From assembly GCA_016714815.1 (NCBI GenBank), contig JADKBZ010000002.1, positions 372,001 to 436,000 on the forward strand: a stretch of DNA of 64,000 nt. Direction: 5' to 3'. Position 1 is the stretch's first letter. Each line of letters opens with the position of its first letter. Under the pieces are notes generated by a model, which saw only the letters and a list, made by a program, of their open reading frames with translations, was not told the origin of the DNA and searched no databases. Made by a program: the position numbers and the translations under genes. This DNA is from Holophagales bacterium (GTDB taxonomy: Bacteria; Acidobacteriota; Thermoanaerobaculia; UBA5066). Positions 17,975 to 26,154 of the stretch are shown here, piece by piece.

Positions 17975-17985
17975 CGGCGGCCGGG
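17962..17985. terminator. Hairpin between convergent ridA and ltaE
   Basis: Perfect 10-bp stem CCCGGCCGCC / GGCGGCCGGG with a TGAC loop that contains the ridA stop codon. It could serve both convergent genes. No T-run is present on either side. Confidence 0.45.
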
Positions 17986-17993
17986 AAGCCCTC

Positions 17994-19046
17994 TCAGGCG
18001 CCGGCCGAGATCTCCCGGAACGACCCGACGCACCGCTCGACGTCGGCGTCGCCGACGTCGGCGTGCGTCACGAGGCGGATGGAGCTCCCACCCGCCGCCC
18101 CGGCGAGGATTCCCCTCTCGCGCAACCGGGCCAGGGCGTCGGTCGCGGAGCCGTAGACCCCCGGGTCGAGCTCCGCTATGAGGATGTTGGTCGGGAACGC
18201 CCCCGGGTCGAGCGACACGCCCCGAAGCCCCGCCAGCTCCCTCGCCAGCCTCGCGAGCCGGGCGTGGTCCTCCGGCAGCCGTCCCCTTTCCTCCTCCAGG
18301 GCGACGAGCGCCGCGGCGGCCAGGACGCCCGCCTGCCGCATCCCTCCCCCGAAAAGCTTTCTCACGCGCCGGGCCTCGGCGACGAAGGCCTTCGACCCGG
18401 CGACCGCGCTTCCGACGGGTGCCCTGAGACCCTTCGAGAAGCAGACCATGACGGAATCCAGGCCGCGAGCGAGCGAGGCTTCCGTCACCCCGAGGGCCGC
18501 GGCGGCGTTCCAGAGCCGCGCGCCGTCCAGGTGGACCGCCAGCCCCCTCTTCCGGGCGAGGAAGAGAACCTCTTCGACGGCCGGCCGGGGCAGGACGGTG
18601 CCCCCGGCGAAATTATGGGTGTTCTCAAGGCAGACGACCGACGTGCGCGGAAGGTAGTAGACCGACTCGGGCCGGATCCAGGCTTCAATCCCGGAGACGG
18701 GCATCCGCCCGCCGGGCCCGGCGACGGGCCGCGGGAGGAGGCCGGAGAGCGCGGCCATCGCCCCCATCTCGTAGTGGAAGACGTGGCTCCGCTCCTCGAC
18801 GATCACCTCGGTGCCGGAGCGTCCGTGGACCCGGAGGGAAATCTGGTTCCCCATGGAGCCGGTCGGGACGAAAAGGGCCGATTCGAAGCCGAGAAGCTCG
18901 GCCGTTCGGGCCTCCAGGCGGGCGATCGTCGGGTCCTCGCCGTAGACGTCGTCCCCGACCTCGGCCTCGGCCATGGCCCGGCGCATGGCGGGCGTCGGCT
19001 GCGTGACGGTGTCGGAACGGAAGTCGGAGAAGGGGGCCTTGCTCAT
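17994..19046 (-). CDS. ltaE: Low-specificity L-threonine aldolase
   Basis: PLP enzyme of fold type I that cleaves L-threonine or L-allo-threonine to glycine and acetaldehyde. The 350-aa protein begins with the family hallmark FRSDTVTQPTPAMR and continues with EVGDDVYGEDPT. The PLP-stacking histidine lies in ERSHVFHYEMG, the aspartate in LAVHLDGARLWNA, and the Schiff-base lysine in MVCFSKGLRAPVGS. The order and spacing match beta-eliminating-lyase-type aldolases. The ATG lies 8 nt after a TACACT box. It diverges from the metallo-hydrolase gene. Confidence 0.93.
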   Translation of the reverse strand: MSKAPFSDFRSDTVTQPTPAMRRAMAEAEVGDDVYGEDPTIARLEARTAELLGFESALFVPTGSMGNQISLRVHGRSGTEVIVEERSHVFHYEMGAMAALSGLLPRPVAGPGGRMPVSGIEAWIRPESVYYLPRTSVVCLENTHNFAGGTVLPRPAVEEVLFLARKRGLAVHLDGARLWNAAAALGVTEASLARGLDSVMVCFSKGLRAPVGSAVAGSKAFVAEARRVRKLFGGGMRQAGVLAAAALVALEEERGRLPEDHARLARLARELAGLRGVSLDPGAFPTNILIAELDPGVYGSATDALARLRERGILAGAAGGSSIRLVTHADVGDADVERCVGSFREISAGA

Positions 19047-19054
19047 CACGCCGG

Positions 19055-19090
19055 AGTGTAGGCCGGGCGCCGGCGCACGTGTGGCAGACT
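19055..19090. promoter_or_regulatory. Divergent leaderless-type -10 boxes, ltaE and metallo-hydrolase
   Basis: Minus strand TACACT (19055-19060) lies 8 nt before the ltaE ATG. Plus strand CAGACT (19085-19090) lies 8 nt before the hydrolase ATG. Neither start codon has a purine-rich ribosome binding site. -35 elements are not evident. Confidence 0.35.
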
Positions 19091-19098
19091 CGCCCGCG

Positions 19099-19758
19099 AT
19101 GGGACTCGTCCTCGTGGAGACCTTTCCGGTCGCGCCTCTCGACTGCAACTGCGCCATCGTGGCCGACGCCGCCACCGGGACGGCGATCGTCCTGGATCCC
19201 GGCGGCGAGCCCGACCGCGTTCTCGAAGCTCTCTCCCGGCACGGCCTCACCGCAGTCGCCCTCGTCCACACGCACGCCCACCTCGACCACTGTCTCTCGT
19301 CGGCGCGCCTGTCCAGGGAGACGGGGGCGCCGATCCTGATGCACGAGAACGACCTGGCTCTCTACGCCGACCTCGCCCGCTGGGGGCGGATGTTCGGCGT
19401 TCCCGTCGAGGCGCCCGGCACGGTCGACCGCACGCTCGCCGACGGCGACCGCGTCGCCTGCGGGGGCGGCTCGCTCGAGGTGCTCCACACCCCGGGTCAC
19501 ACGCCCGGGAGCATCTGTTTCCGTCTCGAGGGCGAAAAAGGGGTTCTCTTCTCGGGGGACACGCTCTTCCGGCGCTCGGTCGGCCGGACGGACTTCCCGG
19601 GAGGCTCCTGGGACGACCTCGTCGCGTCGATCGAAACCCGCATCCTGACGCTTCCCGGCGACCTCCTCGTCCTTCCCGGGCACGGCGAGGAGACGACGAT
19701 CGCCGAGGAGTCGCGGCTCAACCCGTTCGTCGGCAGCCGGTCGCGGCCGCTGGCCTGA
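19099..19758 (+). CDS. Metallo-beta-lactamase-fold hydrolase (glyoxalase II-like)
   Basis: The 219-aa protein has the zinc-binding signature VHTHAHLDH, the second-site histidine in LHTPGHTPGS, the bridging aspartate in LFSGDTLF, and the late histidine in LPGHGEET. This short form, without the C-terminal helical domain of true glyoxalase II, resembles the YcbL/GloC group, which hydrolyses S-lactoylglutathione or similar thioesters. Substrate is not certain. The ATG was preferred because the N-terminal VETFPVAPLDCNCAIVAD matches the family's beginning. Confidence 0.9.
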   Translation: MGLVLVETFPVAPLDCNCAIVADAATGTAIVLDPGGEPDRVLEALSRHGLTAVALVHTHAHLDHCLSSARLSRETGAPILMHENDLALYADLARWGRMFGVPVEAPGTVDRTLADGDRVACGGGSLEVLHTPGHTPGSICFRLEGEKGVLFSGDTLFRRSVGRTDFPGGSWDDLVASIETRILTLPGDLLVLPGHGEETTIAEESRLNPFVGSRSRPLA

Positions 19759-19809
19759 ACAGCCCGGAGCCCGAGGGGACGCGCGCCCCCCCCGGACCCC
19801 CATTTCAGA

Positions 19810-19836
19810 TCACTCGTACCTCAGCGCCTCCCTCGC
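19810..19836 (-). pseudogene. C-terminal remnant of a second MacB-like permease
   Basis: The minus strand reads REALRYE-stop, the invariant end of MacB/FtsX-type permeases (the intact neighbour ends DPIEALRYE). After each of the two stop codons lies the same sequence, GGGGGTCCGGGGGG. The rest of the second gene is absent. This looks like the tail of a tandem paralogue left after a deletion, possibly by recombination in the repeated 3' flank. Confidence 0.55.
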
Positions 19837-19874
19837 CGGGGGGCCTGAGCGTTGCGCGGCCCCCCGGACCCCCG

Positions 19875-21101
19875 CTACTCGTAACGCAGGGCTTCGATGG
19901 GATCCAGCTGACTCGCCTTTAGCGCCGGGTAGAAGCCGAACGTGACGCCGATGAGCGCCGAGAAGAGGAAGGCGAGCGAAACCGAGCTCGTGCTCACGAG
20001 GACCGGCCAGCCGGCGAACTTTCCGACCGCCTGCTGGATGCCGACTCCGAGTCCGATGCCGAGGATCCCCCCGGCCACCGCGAGGACGACGGCCTCGACG
20101 AGGAACTGGGCGCGAATGTCGGCCCCCTTGGCGCCGATCGCCATCCGCACGCCGATCTCCCGGGTCCGCTCGGTCACCGACACGAGCATGATGTTCATGA
20201 TCCCGATTCCGCCGACGAGGAGCGAGACCCCGGCGATCGACCAGAGGAGGACGGCCATCGTCCGCGCCTGCTGCTCGGCCTGCTGGAGCATCTCGGTCTG
20301 CGACCGGATCATGAAGTCGTCTTCCTGGCCGGCCGCCTTGTTCAGCTTGTGCCGCTGGCGCAGCAGGGCGCTGATCTCTTCCTGCGCCTGGGTGACCTGT
20401 TCCGGGGACGAAACGGCGGTCATGATCATCCCGACCGACGTGGTTCCCATGATCTTCTTGCGGACCGTCTGGTAGGGGGCGATGACCGTGTCGTCCTGGT
20501 CCTGGCCCATCATCGAGCCCCCCTTCGCCTCGAGGACGCCCACGACGCGAAAGGGGATGTTCTTGATGCGGATCATCTTTCCGATGGGGTCCTCGTCGCC
20601 GAAGAGGGTCGTCGCCACCGTCCTCCCGAGGACGCAGACCTTCGCCGCGGCCCGGTTGTCGGCGTCGGTGAAGAACTGCCCTTCCGCCACGTTCCACGAA
20701 CGAATGGCGGGCCAGTCGACCTCGCCCCCCTGGATCGACGTCGACCAGTTCTGGTTCCCGTAGACGACCTGCGCCACCGAGCGGATCGAGGCCGAGACGT
20801 AGGAGACGCTCGAGACCTCCTGCCGGATCGCGTCGACGTCCTGCTCGGAGAGCTTCGAGTTCGAGCCCCAGCCCGACCGCGCGCCGGACGAGGTCGTCGT
20901 CCCGGGGAAGATCATCAGGAAGTTCGTTCCGAGGGACTGGAGCTGGGATTCGGCCTGGACCCGGGCCCCCTCGCCGATGCCGATCGTCGCGACGACGCAG
21001 GCGACGCCGATGATGATGCCGAGGGCCGTCAGGAGAGACCGCATCTTGTTCCGCCCCATGGCGCGGAAGGCGACCTTCAGGATGCTCGTCGTCTTCGTCA
21101 T
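19875..21101 (-). CDS. MacB-type ABC transporter permease
   Basis: The 408-aa permease has the four-helix MacB plan: one helix near residues 20-45 (SLLTALGIIIGVACVVATI), a large periplasmic MacB_PCD domain (about 50-250), and three C-terminal helices beginning AVLLWSIAGVSLLVGGIGIMNIMLVSV. The signature TERTREIGVRMAIGAK follows, and the protein ends DPIEALRYE. Here the ATPase is a separate gene rather than fused as in E. coli MacB. Its ATG overlaps the ATPase stop (ATGA). With the adaptor gene it forms a tripartite exporter; an outer-membrane channel would have to come from elsewhere. Confidence 0.93.
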   Translation of the reverse strand: MTKTTSILKVAFRAMGRNKMRSLLTALGIIIGVACVVATIGIGEGARVQAESQLQSLGTNFLMIFPGTTTSSGARSGWGSNSKLSEQDVDAIRQEVSSVSYVSASIRSVAQVVYGNQNWSTSIQGGEVDWPAIRSWNVAEGQFFTDADNRAAAKVCVLGRTVATTLFGDEDPIGKMIRIKNIPFRVVGVLEAKGGSMMGQDQDDTVIAPYQTVRKKIMGTTSVGMIMTAVSSPEQVTQAQEEISALLRQRHKLNKAAGQEDDFMIRSQTEMLQQAEQQARTMAVLLWSIAGVSLLVGGIGIMNIMLVSVTERTREIGVRMAIGAKGADIRAQFLVEAVVLAVAGGILGIGLGVGIQQAVGKFAGWPVLVSTSSVSLAFLFSALIGVTFGFYPALKASQLDPIEALRYE

Positions 21102-21838
21102 TTCGCCCCTTTCGCGGCCCTGCGGTTCTTCATGAGCTCGTCCGAGACGATGCGCCCGTCGCGGAAGGCGACGACGCGCCGGGCGTACTCGGCGATGTCG
21201 TGCTCGTGGGTGATCAGGACGACCGTCTTCCCCTCCTCGTTGAGGCTCTGGAAGATTCCCATGATCTCGTCCGAGGTCTTCGAGTCGAGGTTCCCCGTCG
21301 GCTCGTCGGCGAGCATGATCGACGGGTCGTTCACGAGGGCCCTCGCGACGGCGACCCGCTGCTGCTGGCCGCCCGAGAGCTGCGCCGGGGTGTGGTCCCA
21401 GCGCTCGGCGAGGCCGACCCTCGCGAGGCAGCCCCGCGCCTTCACGAGCTGCTCGGCGTCGGAGAGGCTGTGCTTTCGGGAGTAGAGGAGCGGCAGCTCG
21501 ACGTTCTCGAGCGCGGAGGTTCTCGCGAGGAGATTGAAGCTCTGGAAGACGAACCCGATCTTGTCGTTGCGGATCCCCGCCCGCTCGTTCCGGTCGAGCG
21601 TCGAGACGTCCATCCCCTCGAGGACGTACGTCCCCGAGGTCGGCCGGTCGAGGCAGCCGACGATGTTCATGAACGTCGACTTCCCCGAGCCGGACGGCCC
21701 CATCACGGCGAGGAACTCGCCGGGCGAGACGTCGAGCGACACGCCGTCGAGGGCGCGGACCTCGGTGTCGCCCATCTGGTAGACGCGGGTCAGGTCGCTG
21801 AGCCGGATGACCGGCTCGGAGACGGTCGGGCCGGCCAC
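21098..21838 (-). CDS. MacB-type ABC transporter ATPase
   Basis: The 246-aa ATPase has Walker A GPSGSGKST, Q-loop FVFQSFNLL, signature LSGGQQQRVAVARAL, Walker B IMLADEPTGNLD and the switch histidine in LITHEHD. It belongs to the MacB/LolD/FtsE subfamily that drives mechanotransmission-type exporters. Its GTG start follows the macA stop without a gap, and its own stop overlaps the permease ATG, so the three genes form one operon. Confidence 0.95.
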   Translation of the reverse strand: MAGPTVSEPVIRLSDLTRVYQMGDTEVRALDGVSLDVSPGEFLAVMGPSGSGKSTFMNIVGCLDRPTSGTYVLEGMDVSTLDRNERAGIRNDKIGFVFQSFNLLARTSALENVELPLLYSRKHSLSDAEQLVKARGCLARVGLAERWDHTPAQLSGGQQQRVAVARALVNDPSIMLADEPTGNLDSKTSDEIMGIFQSLNEEGKTVVLITHEHDIAEYARRVVAFRDGRIVSDELMKNRRAAKGAK

Positions 21839-23194
21839 CTACATCCGCCCCATGCCACGCGCCCCGCCGCCGCCACCACCGGAACTCCCCATCGCCTTCA
21901 CGGTCGCCAGGCCGAGGACGACCTCGTCGCCGTCCTTCAGGCCGTCGCCCTCGATCGCCGTGACGTTTCCGTCCGTCAGCGCGGTCTTCACGTGGACCGC
22001 GCGGAGCTTGCCCGTCGGGAGCTCCACGTAAACGTCCGCTTCGCGCGACGGTCCCGGCCGCCCCCCCCCGGGTCGGCCGGCGAAACCGGCAACGGGGCGA
22101 CCGCCGCCGTTGCCGCCGCCGCGTCCGGCACGCTCGCCACCCGCGCCCCGCGCGGACCCGGCCGGGCCGGAGGCCTCACCCGAGGGGGCGCCCGCCGCGT
22201 CGGCCGTCTTCTCGTCCCCGGGCTTCCCGTCAGCCTTCTTCCCGTCCTTTTTCGCGGCGGTCTTGCCGCCGTCCTCGAGATCGGCCGGGTCGGGCCGGAA
22301 CCTGAGAGCCGCGTTCGGCACGCGCAGGACGTCGTCCCGCCGGTCCACCGGCACCGAGACGTTCGCCGTCATCCCGGGCCGCAGCCTCAGCTCGGGGTTG
22401 GCAACGTCGAGGAGGACCGGGTAGGTGACGACGTTCTGAACCGTCTGCGGCGAGAGACGGATCTGCGAGACCTTTCCGCGGAACTTGCGATCGGGGAAGG
22501 CGTCGACGGAGAAGTTCGCTTCCTGCCCTTCCTTCACGCGTCCGATATCGGCCTCGTCGATGTTCGTCAGGACCTGCATCTTCGTCAGGTCCTGGGCGAT
22601 CGTGAAGAGGGTCGGCGCCTGGAAGGACGCGGCCACCGTCTGCCCGATGTCGTACTGCCGATCGACGACGACGCCGTCGATCGGCGAGGCGATCCGGGTG
22701 TAGGCGAGGTTCGTCTCCGCCTGCCGGAGGGCCGCCGCCGACTGGGCGACCGCCGCGGCCGCGCCGTCGCGGTTCGCCATCGCCGTGTCGTATTCCGACT
22801 GCGCCTGCAGCTGCGCCTCCAGGAGCTTCTTGGCGCGGGAAAGGACGAGCTCCGCGTTGCGCAGCTCGACCTTCGCCCTCTCGAGGTCGGCCCGCCTCTG
22901 ATCCACCGCGGTCTGGAAGGGGGCCGGATCGAGCCCGGCGAGGAGCTGCCCCTTCTTCACCTCGGAGTTGAAGTCGGCGTGCAGGCTGGCGATGATCCCG
23001 GAAACCTGGCTGCCGACCTTCACGGTCGTGACCGCCGAAAGGGTCCCGGTGGCCGTGACGGTCGCCACGACCTCTCCCTTCGTCACCTTTTCCTTCCGGA
23101 ACTTCGGGCCGCTCGCCTTCTCCTTCGAAAGGAGGAGGACGCCTCCCGCGACGACGGCGACGACGACCGCCGCTCCGATCAGGGCCTTCTTCAT
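21839..23194 (-). CDS. macA: MacA-like periplasmic adaptor (membrane fusion protein)
   Basis: The adaptor has an N-terminal membrane anchor (residues 4-24), a lipoyl-like half (VTATGTLSAVTTVKVGSQVSG), a helical hairpin (about 75-165, with DLERAKVELRNAELVLSRAKKLLEAQ), the second lipoyl half (YTRIASPIDGVVVDR), and beta-barrel and MPD domains. It would bridge the permease and an outer-membrane channel. An unusual low-complexity insert of about 80 residues, rich in Lys, Gly, Ala, Asp and Arg, splits the membrane-proximal region, and the C-terminus is a glycine-rich tail. At 451 aa it is longer than typical MacA because of these segments. Confidence 0.9.
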   Translation of the reverse strand: MKKALIGAAVVVAVVAGGVLLLSKEKASGPKFRKEKVTKGEVVATVTATGTLSAVTTVKVGSQVSGIIASLHADFNSEVKKGQLLAGLDPAPFQTAVDQRRADLERAKVELRNAELVLSRAKKLLEAQLQAQSEYDTAMANRDGAAAAVAQSAAALRQAETNLAYTRIASPIDGVVVDRQYDIGQTVAASFQAPTLFTIAQDLTKMQVLTNIDEADIGRVKEGQEANFSVDAFPDRKFRGKVSQIRLSPQTVQNVVTYPVLLDVANPELRLRPGMTANVSVPVDRRDDVLRVPNAALRFRPDPADLEDGGKTAAKKDGKKADGKPGDEKTADAAGAPSGEASGPAGSARGAGGERAGRGGGNGGGRPVAGFAGRPGGGRPGPSREADVYVELPTGKLRAVHVKTALTDGNVTAIEGDGLKDGDEVVLGLATVKAMGSSGGGGGGARGMGRM

Positions 23195-23198
23195 CTCA

Positions 23199-24275
23199 TC
23201 AGCCTTTCACTCCCCGGACGGAGCCGGGAGACGTCCCGAACGGAAACCGGACGACCAGCCCGAACCAGAACGCGTTGAAGGTACGGACGGATTCCCCTGT
23301 CCGGATCCTTCGCGCGGAGTATTCGAGCGTCGCTTCGATCCCCTTCCAGCCGATCCAGGCGGCCGCGGGTTGGTGGATCCTCTCGTTCGAATCGGCGCCC
23401 GAGGTGCGCCACTCGCTGTAGGTGTAGCGGAAGACGACGGTCGGAAGCTCGAATCGCAGGCCGCTCTTGAACGCGCGCGCGTCCCGCTCCGCCCCGGGGC
23501 GGTACTCCCCGGCCGCCGGCTCGTCCGCGGAGCGGAAGAGCCACTGGAAATCGAACGACAGCGGCCCGAAGGAGGCCGCCACGTCGGCGCTCGCGTCGCT
23601 TCGACGGAACTCCTGCCGCCCGTCCGTCGGGACGATTCGCGCCGTGCCTCCCGACAGGCCCGGCCGAAGGGTCCAGAGCCCCTTGTTGTAGAGGAAGGAG
23701 ACCCGGCCCGAAAGGCCATCGCGAAGAGCCGCGTTCGGATCGGATTCGACGCCCTTCCCCTCCTCTTCCCAGGCGACGTGGTCGTTCCGGCCCGCCCAGC
23801 GCGCCGCCCAGTCGAGCGAGTGCCAGCCGAGGGGCCGGCTTCCGACGACCTGGACGCCCCAGTCGGGGTTTCGGTTGACGCCGTTCAGGGAAAAGAGGTC
23901 GCCTCCGAACGTCTGGTCCGCCAGGCCGCCGACGCTCCCGACCTTCCCGACGCGGACCTCGCCCGCCGGCGTATCGACGAAGGCGTAGCCCTCCTCGAGC
24001 CAGATAGAGCCCGGGAAATAGTCGCGGAAGAGCCCTTCCCTCCCGCGCAGCTCCACGCGGGCGCCCCAGCCCTTCACCCGGTAATCCGCCGACAGGAAGG
24101 CGTAAAAGAGCTCGGCTTCCCGAAGGTCGCGGTCTCGCGTCGGCTCGAGGGCCGCGAGAGACGCGCCCAGGACGAAACGGGGGCCTTCGTCCGACGGAGG
24201 ATCAGCGGCGACGGAGGACCGGGGAAGAAGGAGGAGGCTCGAAACGAGCGCCCAGAGGGACCGGGTTACTCTCAA
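23199..24275 (-). CDS. Outer-membrane beta-barrel protein of unknown function
   Basis: No family recognised. A TTG start gives a clear signal peptide (about 1-23, hydrophobic LWALVSSLLLL, cut after SSVA). The mature part, about 335 aa, is made of alternating amphipathic strands rich in Trp, Tyr and Arg (WGARVELRGREGLF, VVFRYTYSEWRTS, FNAFWFGLVVRFPFG), as in porins and carbohydrate-specific channels. It lies 4 nt before macA in the transcription order, so it could be the outer-membrane partner or a cargo-related porin of the exporter; this is inference. No TolC-like helical hairpins are seen. Confidence 0.7.
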   Translation of the reverse strand: MRVTRSLWALVSSLLLLPRSSVAADPPSDEGPRFVLGASLAALEPTRDRDLREAELFYAFLSADYRVKGWGARVELRGREGLFRDYFPGSIWLEEGYAFVDTPAGEVRVGKVGSVGGLADQTFGGDLFSLNGVNRNPDWGVQVVGSRPLGWHSLDWAARWAGRNDHVAWEEEGKGVESDPNAALRDGLSGRVSFLYNKGLWTLRPGLSGGTARIVPTDGRQEFRRSDASADVAASFGPLSFDFQWLFRSADEPAAGEYRPGAERDARAFKSGLRFELPTVVFRYTYSEWRTSGADSNERIHQPAAAWIGWKGIEATLEYSARRIRTGESVRTFNAFWFGLVVRFPFGTSPGSVRGVKG

Positions 24276-24330
24276 GCCACGGGATGATACGGCGCGCGGA
24301 GGAAGAGGTTTTCGCGCCGGGAGATCCGGC

Positions 24331-25200
24331 TCAGACCGGCGCGTCGTCTGCTGCGAAGGCATAGCGGGCGAGCCGCCCCTCGACGACCCTTCGGACGCGC
24401 GTCCGGAAGGCCAGGACCTCGAGCTGCCGGAGGCGGTTCGCCTCGCCCGTCCGCCGCCGCTGCTGCTGCCTCGCGACGGCCAGGAGGAGGGCGCTGCGCA
24501 CGTATTCCCGCCGCTCGTCCGCCCGTCCGAATCGCGGCTCCCGCCACCGCCGCCACGGATTCACGAGGACGGCGAGGTCCTCGCCGGGAAGGATTCCCAG
24601 GAGCACCTCCTCGGAAAGCTCGCGCAGGACCCGCCGGTGCTCGAGGAACACCGGAACGAACCACGCGAAGAGGCCGACCAGGGCGCCGACAGCCGGCCCG
24701 GCGAGCCGGTAACGAGGCGGGAGCGAGCCACCCAGCACCAGAAGTCCCCCTCCCACGAGCCCCGCGAGCACGACGGCGCTCGCCCAGGAGAATCCCCGTC
24801 TCCACCCGGCCTCCGTGTTCGCGCGGCTCCCTTCGGCACCGTAGACCGACAGCGCGGCGACGACCGACGAGGCGCCGAGCAGCGCTCCGTCCAGGCCCGC
24901 ACCCCGGAAGGCGAAACCGGCCGCGACGCCGGCGCCCGTCGCCAGGGCGGCCGACGACCTCGCTGCTTCCCCGGCGAGCGGCGAGTGCCGGTCCGCTCCG
25001 AGAACCGCCAGGAGGAGAGTCGAAACGAGGAGCCCGACGCCCAGGAGGAGGGGCTCCGGCAGCGGGTGCGCAGCCGCGCCGAACAGGGCGGCGCCGCCTG
25101 CGAGCCCCGCCACCGCCGCCCCTTTCGCACCTCGCGTCCGGCGCGCCGCACCGAGGGCCAGGAGCAGCAGCGCGACGCGGCCGGCTGCGAGCGCGATCAC
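24331..25200 (-). CDS. Integral membrane protein of unknown function
   Basis: Not recognised. The GTG start overlaps the ribF stop (GTGA), giving 289 aa. The first 170 residues hold five or six Ala/Leu/Val-rich membrane segments (e.g. VALLLLALGAA, LLLGVGLLVSTLLLAVLGA, SAVVLAGLVGGGLLVLGG, AVGALVGLFAWFVPVFL). The last 115 residues are soluble and very basic, rich in Arg, with a long helix (YVRSALLLAVARQQQRRRTGEANRLRQLEVLAFRTRVRR). The pattern suggests a membrane-anchored cytoplasmic domain. Confidence 0.65.
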   Translation of the reverse strand: MIALAAGRVALLLLALGAARRTRGAKGAAVAGLAGGAALFGAAAHPLPEPLLLGVGLLVSTLLLAVLGADRHSPLAGEAARSSAALATGAGVAAGFAFRGAGLDGALLGASSVVAALSVYGAEGSRANTEAGWRRGFSWASAVVLAGLVGGGLLVLGGSLPPRYRLAGPAVGALVGLFAWFVPVFLEHRRVLRELSEEVLLGILPGEDLAVLVNPWRRWREPRFGRADERREYVRSALLLAVARQQQRRRTGEANRLRQLEVLAFRTRVRRVVEGRLARYAFAADDAPV

Positions 25201-26141
25201 GCCTCGCCTCGCGACAGAAGCCAGAGGCGCGTCGCCTCGACGTCCCGGCGGATCTGCGCCGTCAGCTCGAGCATCGAAGGGAAGACCTTCTCTTCCCGCA
25301 GGCGCTCGAAGAACATGAGCCGGATCGGCTCGCCGTAGACGTCGGAGGAGAAGTCGAGGATGTAGGACTCCACCGTCGTCGCGTAGTCCTCGTAGACGGT
25401 CGGCCTGCGGCCGATGTTCGTGACGCACATGAAGGTCCGCTCGAAGGAGCGGAGGAGGACCTTCGTCACGTAGACGCCGTCGCGCGGGTAGAGCTCGTTC
25501 TCCGACTTGAGGTTGATCGTCGGGAAGCCGATCTTCCGCCCCATCCGGTCTCCCTTCGCGATGACGCCCTCCATCGCGAAGGGACGCCCCAGGAGCCGCC
25601 GGACCTCGGAGACGTTTCCCGCGTCCAGGAGCGTTCGCACCCGCGTCGACGAGACCGGCTCTCCCCCTTCGGCGACGACATCGAGCGGGAGGACCCGGAT
25701 CCCGGCTTCCTCGCCCAGCTGCGCGAGGAGGGAGACGTTGCCCCGCTTCCCGCAGCCGAAGGCGAAGCCGGAGCCGACGTGGACCTCCCGCGCGCCGAGA
25801 GAGCGGCCGAGGAGGTCGCGGACGAACTCCTCGGCGGGCAGGGCGGCGAACTCCCGGGTGAAGGGGACGACGACGAGGGCGTCGACGCCGAGGGCGGCGA
25901 TCGCCTCTTCGCGCTGGCGAAGCGTCTGGATCAGCTTCGGCGCCCGCTGGGGGTGGAGGACCCTCGTCGGGTGCGGATCGAACGTGAGGACGACCGACGG
26001 CGCGTCGAGCTCCCGGGCCCGTTCGACGACGCGGCGGAGCATCTCCTGGTGGCCGACGTGGACCCCGTCGAAGTTCCCGATCGTCACGACGCCCCCGCGC
26101 GGGAGGTCCGACCGCCGGAGAGGATCGGTGTAGACGTTCAC
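25197..26141 (-). CDS. ribF: Bifunctional riboflavin kinase / FAD synthetase
   Basis: RibF phosphorylates riboflavin to FMN and adenylylates FMN to FAD. The 314-aa protein has the nucleotidyltransferase signature VVTIGNFDGVHVGHQ at the N-terminus and VVLTFDPHP. The C-terminal kinase domain (about 180-310) has the flavin/ATP motif KIGFPTINLK and the catalytic region with DFSSDVYGEPIRLMFFERLREE. The start is a GTG 13 nt after rimO. Confidence 0.96.
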   Translation of the reverse strand: MNVYTDPLRRSDLPRGGVVTIGNFDGVHVGHQEMLRRVVERARELDAPSVVLTFDPHPTRVLHPQRAPKLIQTLRQREEAIAALGVDALVVVPFTREFAALPAEEFVRDLLGRSLGAREVHVGSGFAFGCGKRGNVSLLAQLGEEAGIRVLPLDVVAEGGEPVSSTRVRTLLDAGNVSEVRRLLGRPFAMEGVIAKGDRMGRKIGFPTINLKSENELYPRDGVYVTKVLLRSFERTFMCVTNIGRRPTVYEDYATTVESYILDFSSDVYGEPIRLMFFERLREEKVFPSMLELTAQIRRDVEATRLWLLSRGEA

Positions 26142-26154
26142 GGCCGGCCGAGGC

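Noticed and set aside
20349..21485. Candidate plus-strand gene over the MacB-like permease
   Set aside because: Shadow frame; the minus strand carries complete permease and ATPase motifs with an ATGA junction.
22040..22200. Glycine-rich MacA segment as a collagen-like or PPE-like domain
   Set aside because: No regular Gly-x-y periodicity is kept; it reads as a low-complexity linker.
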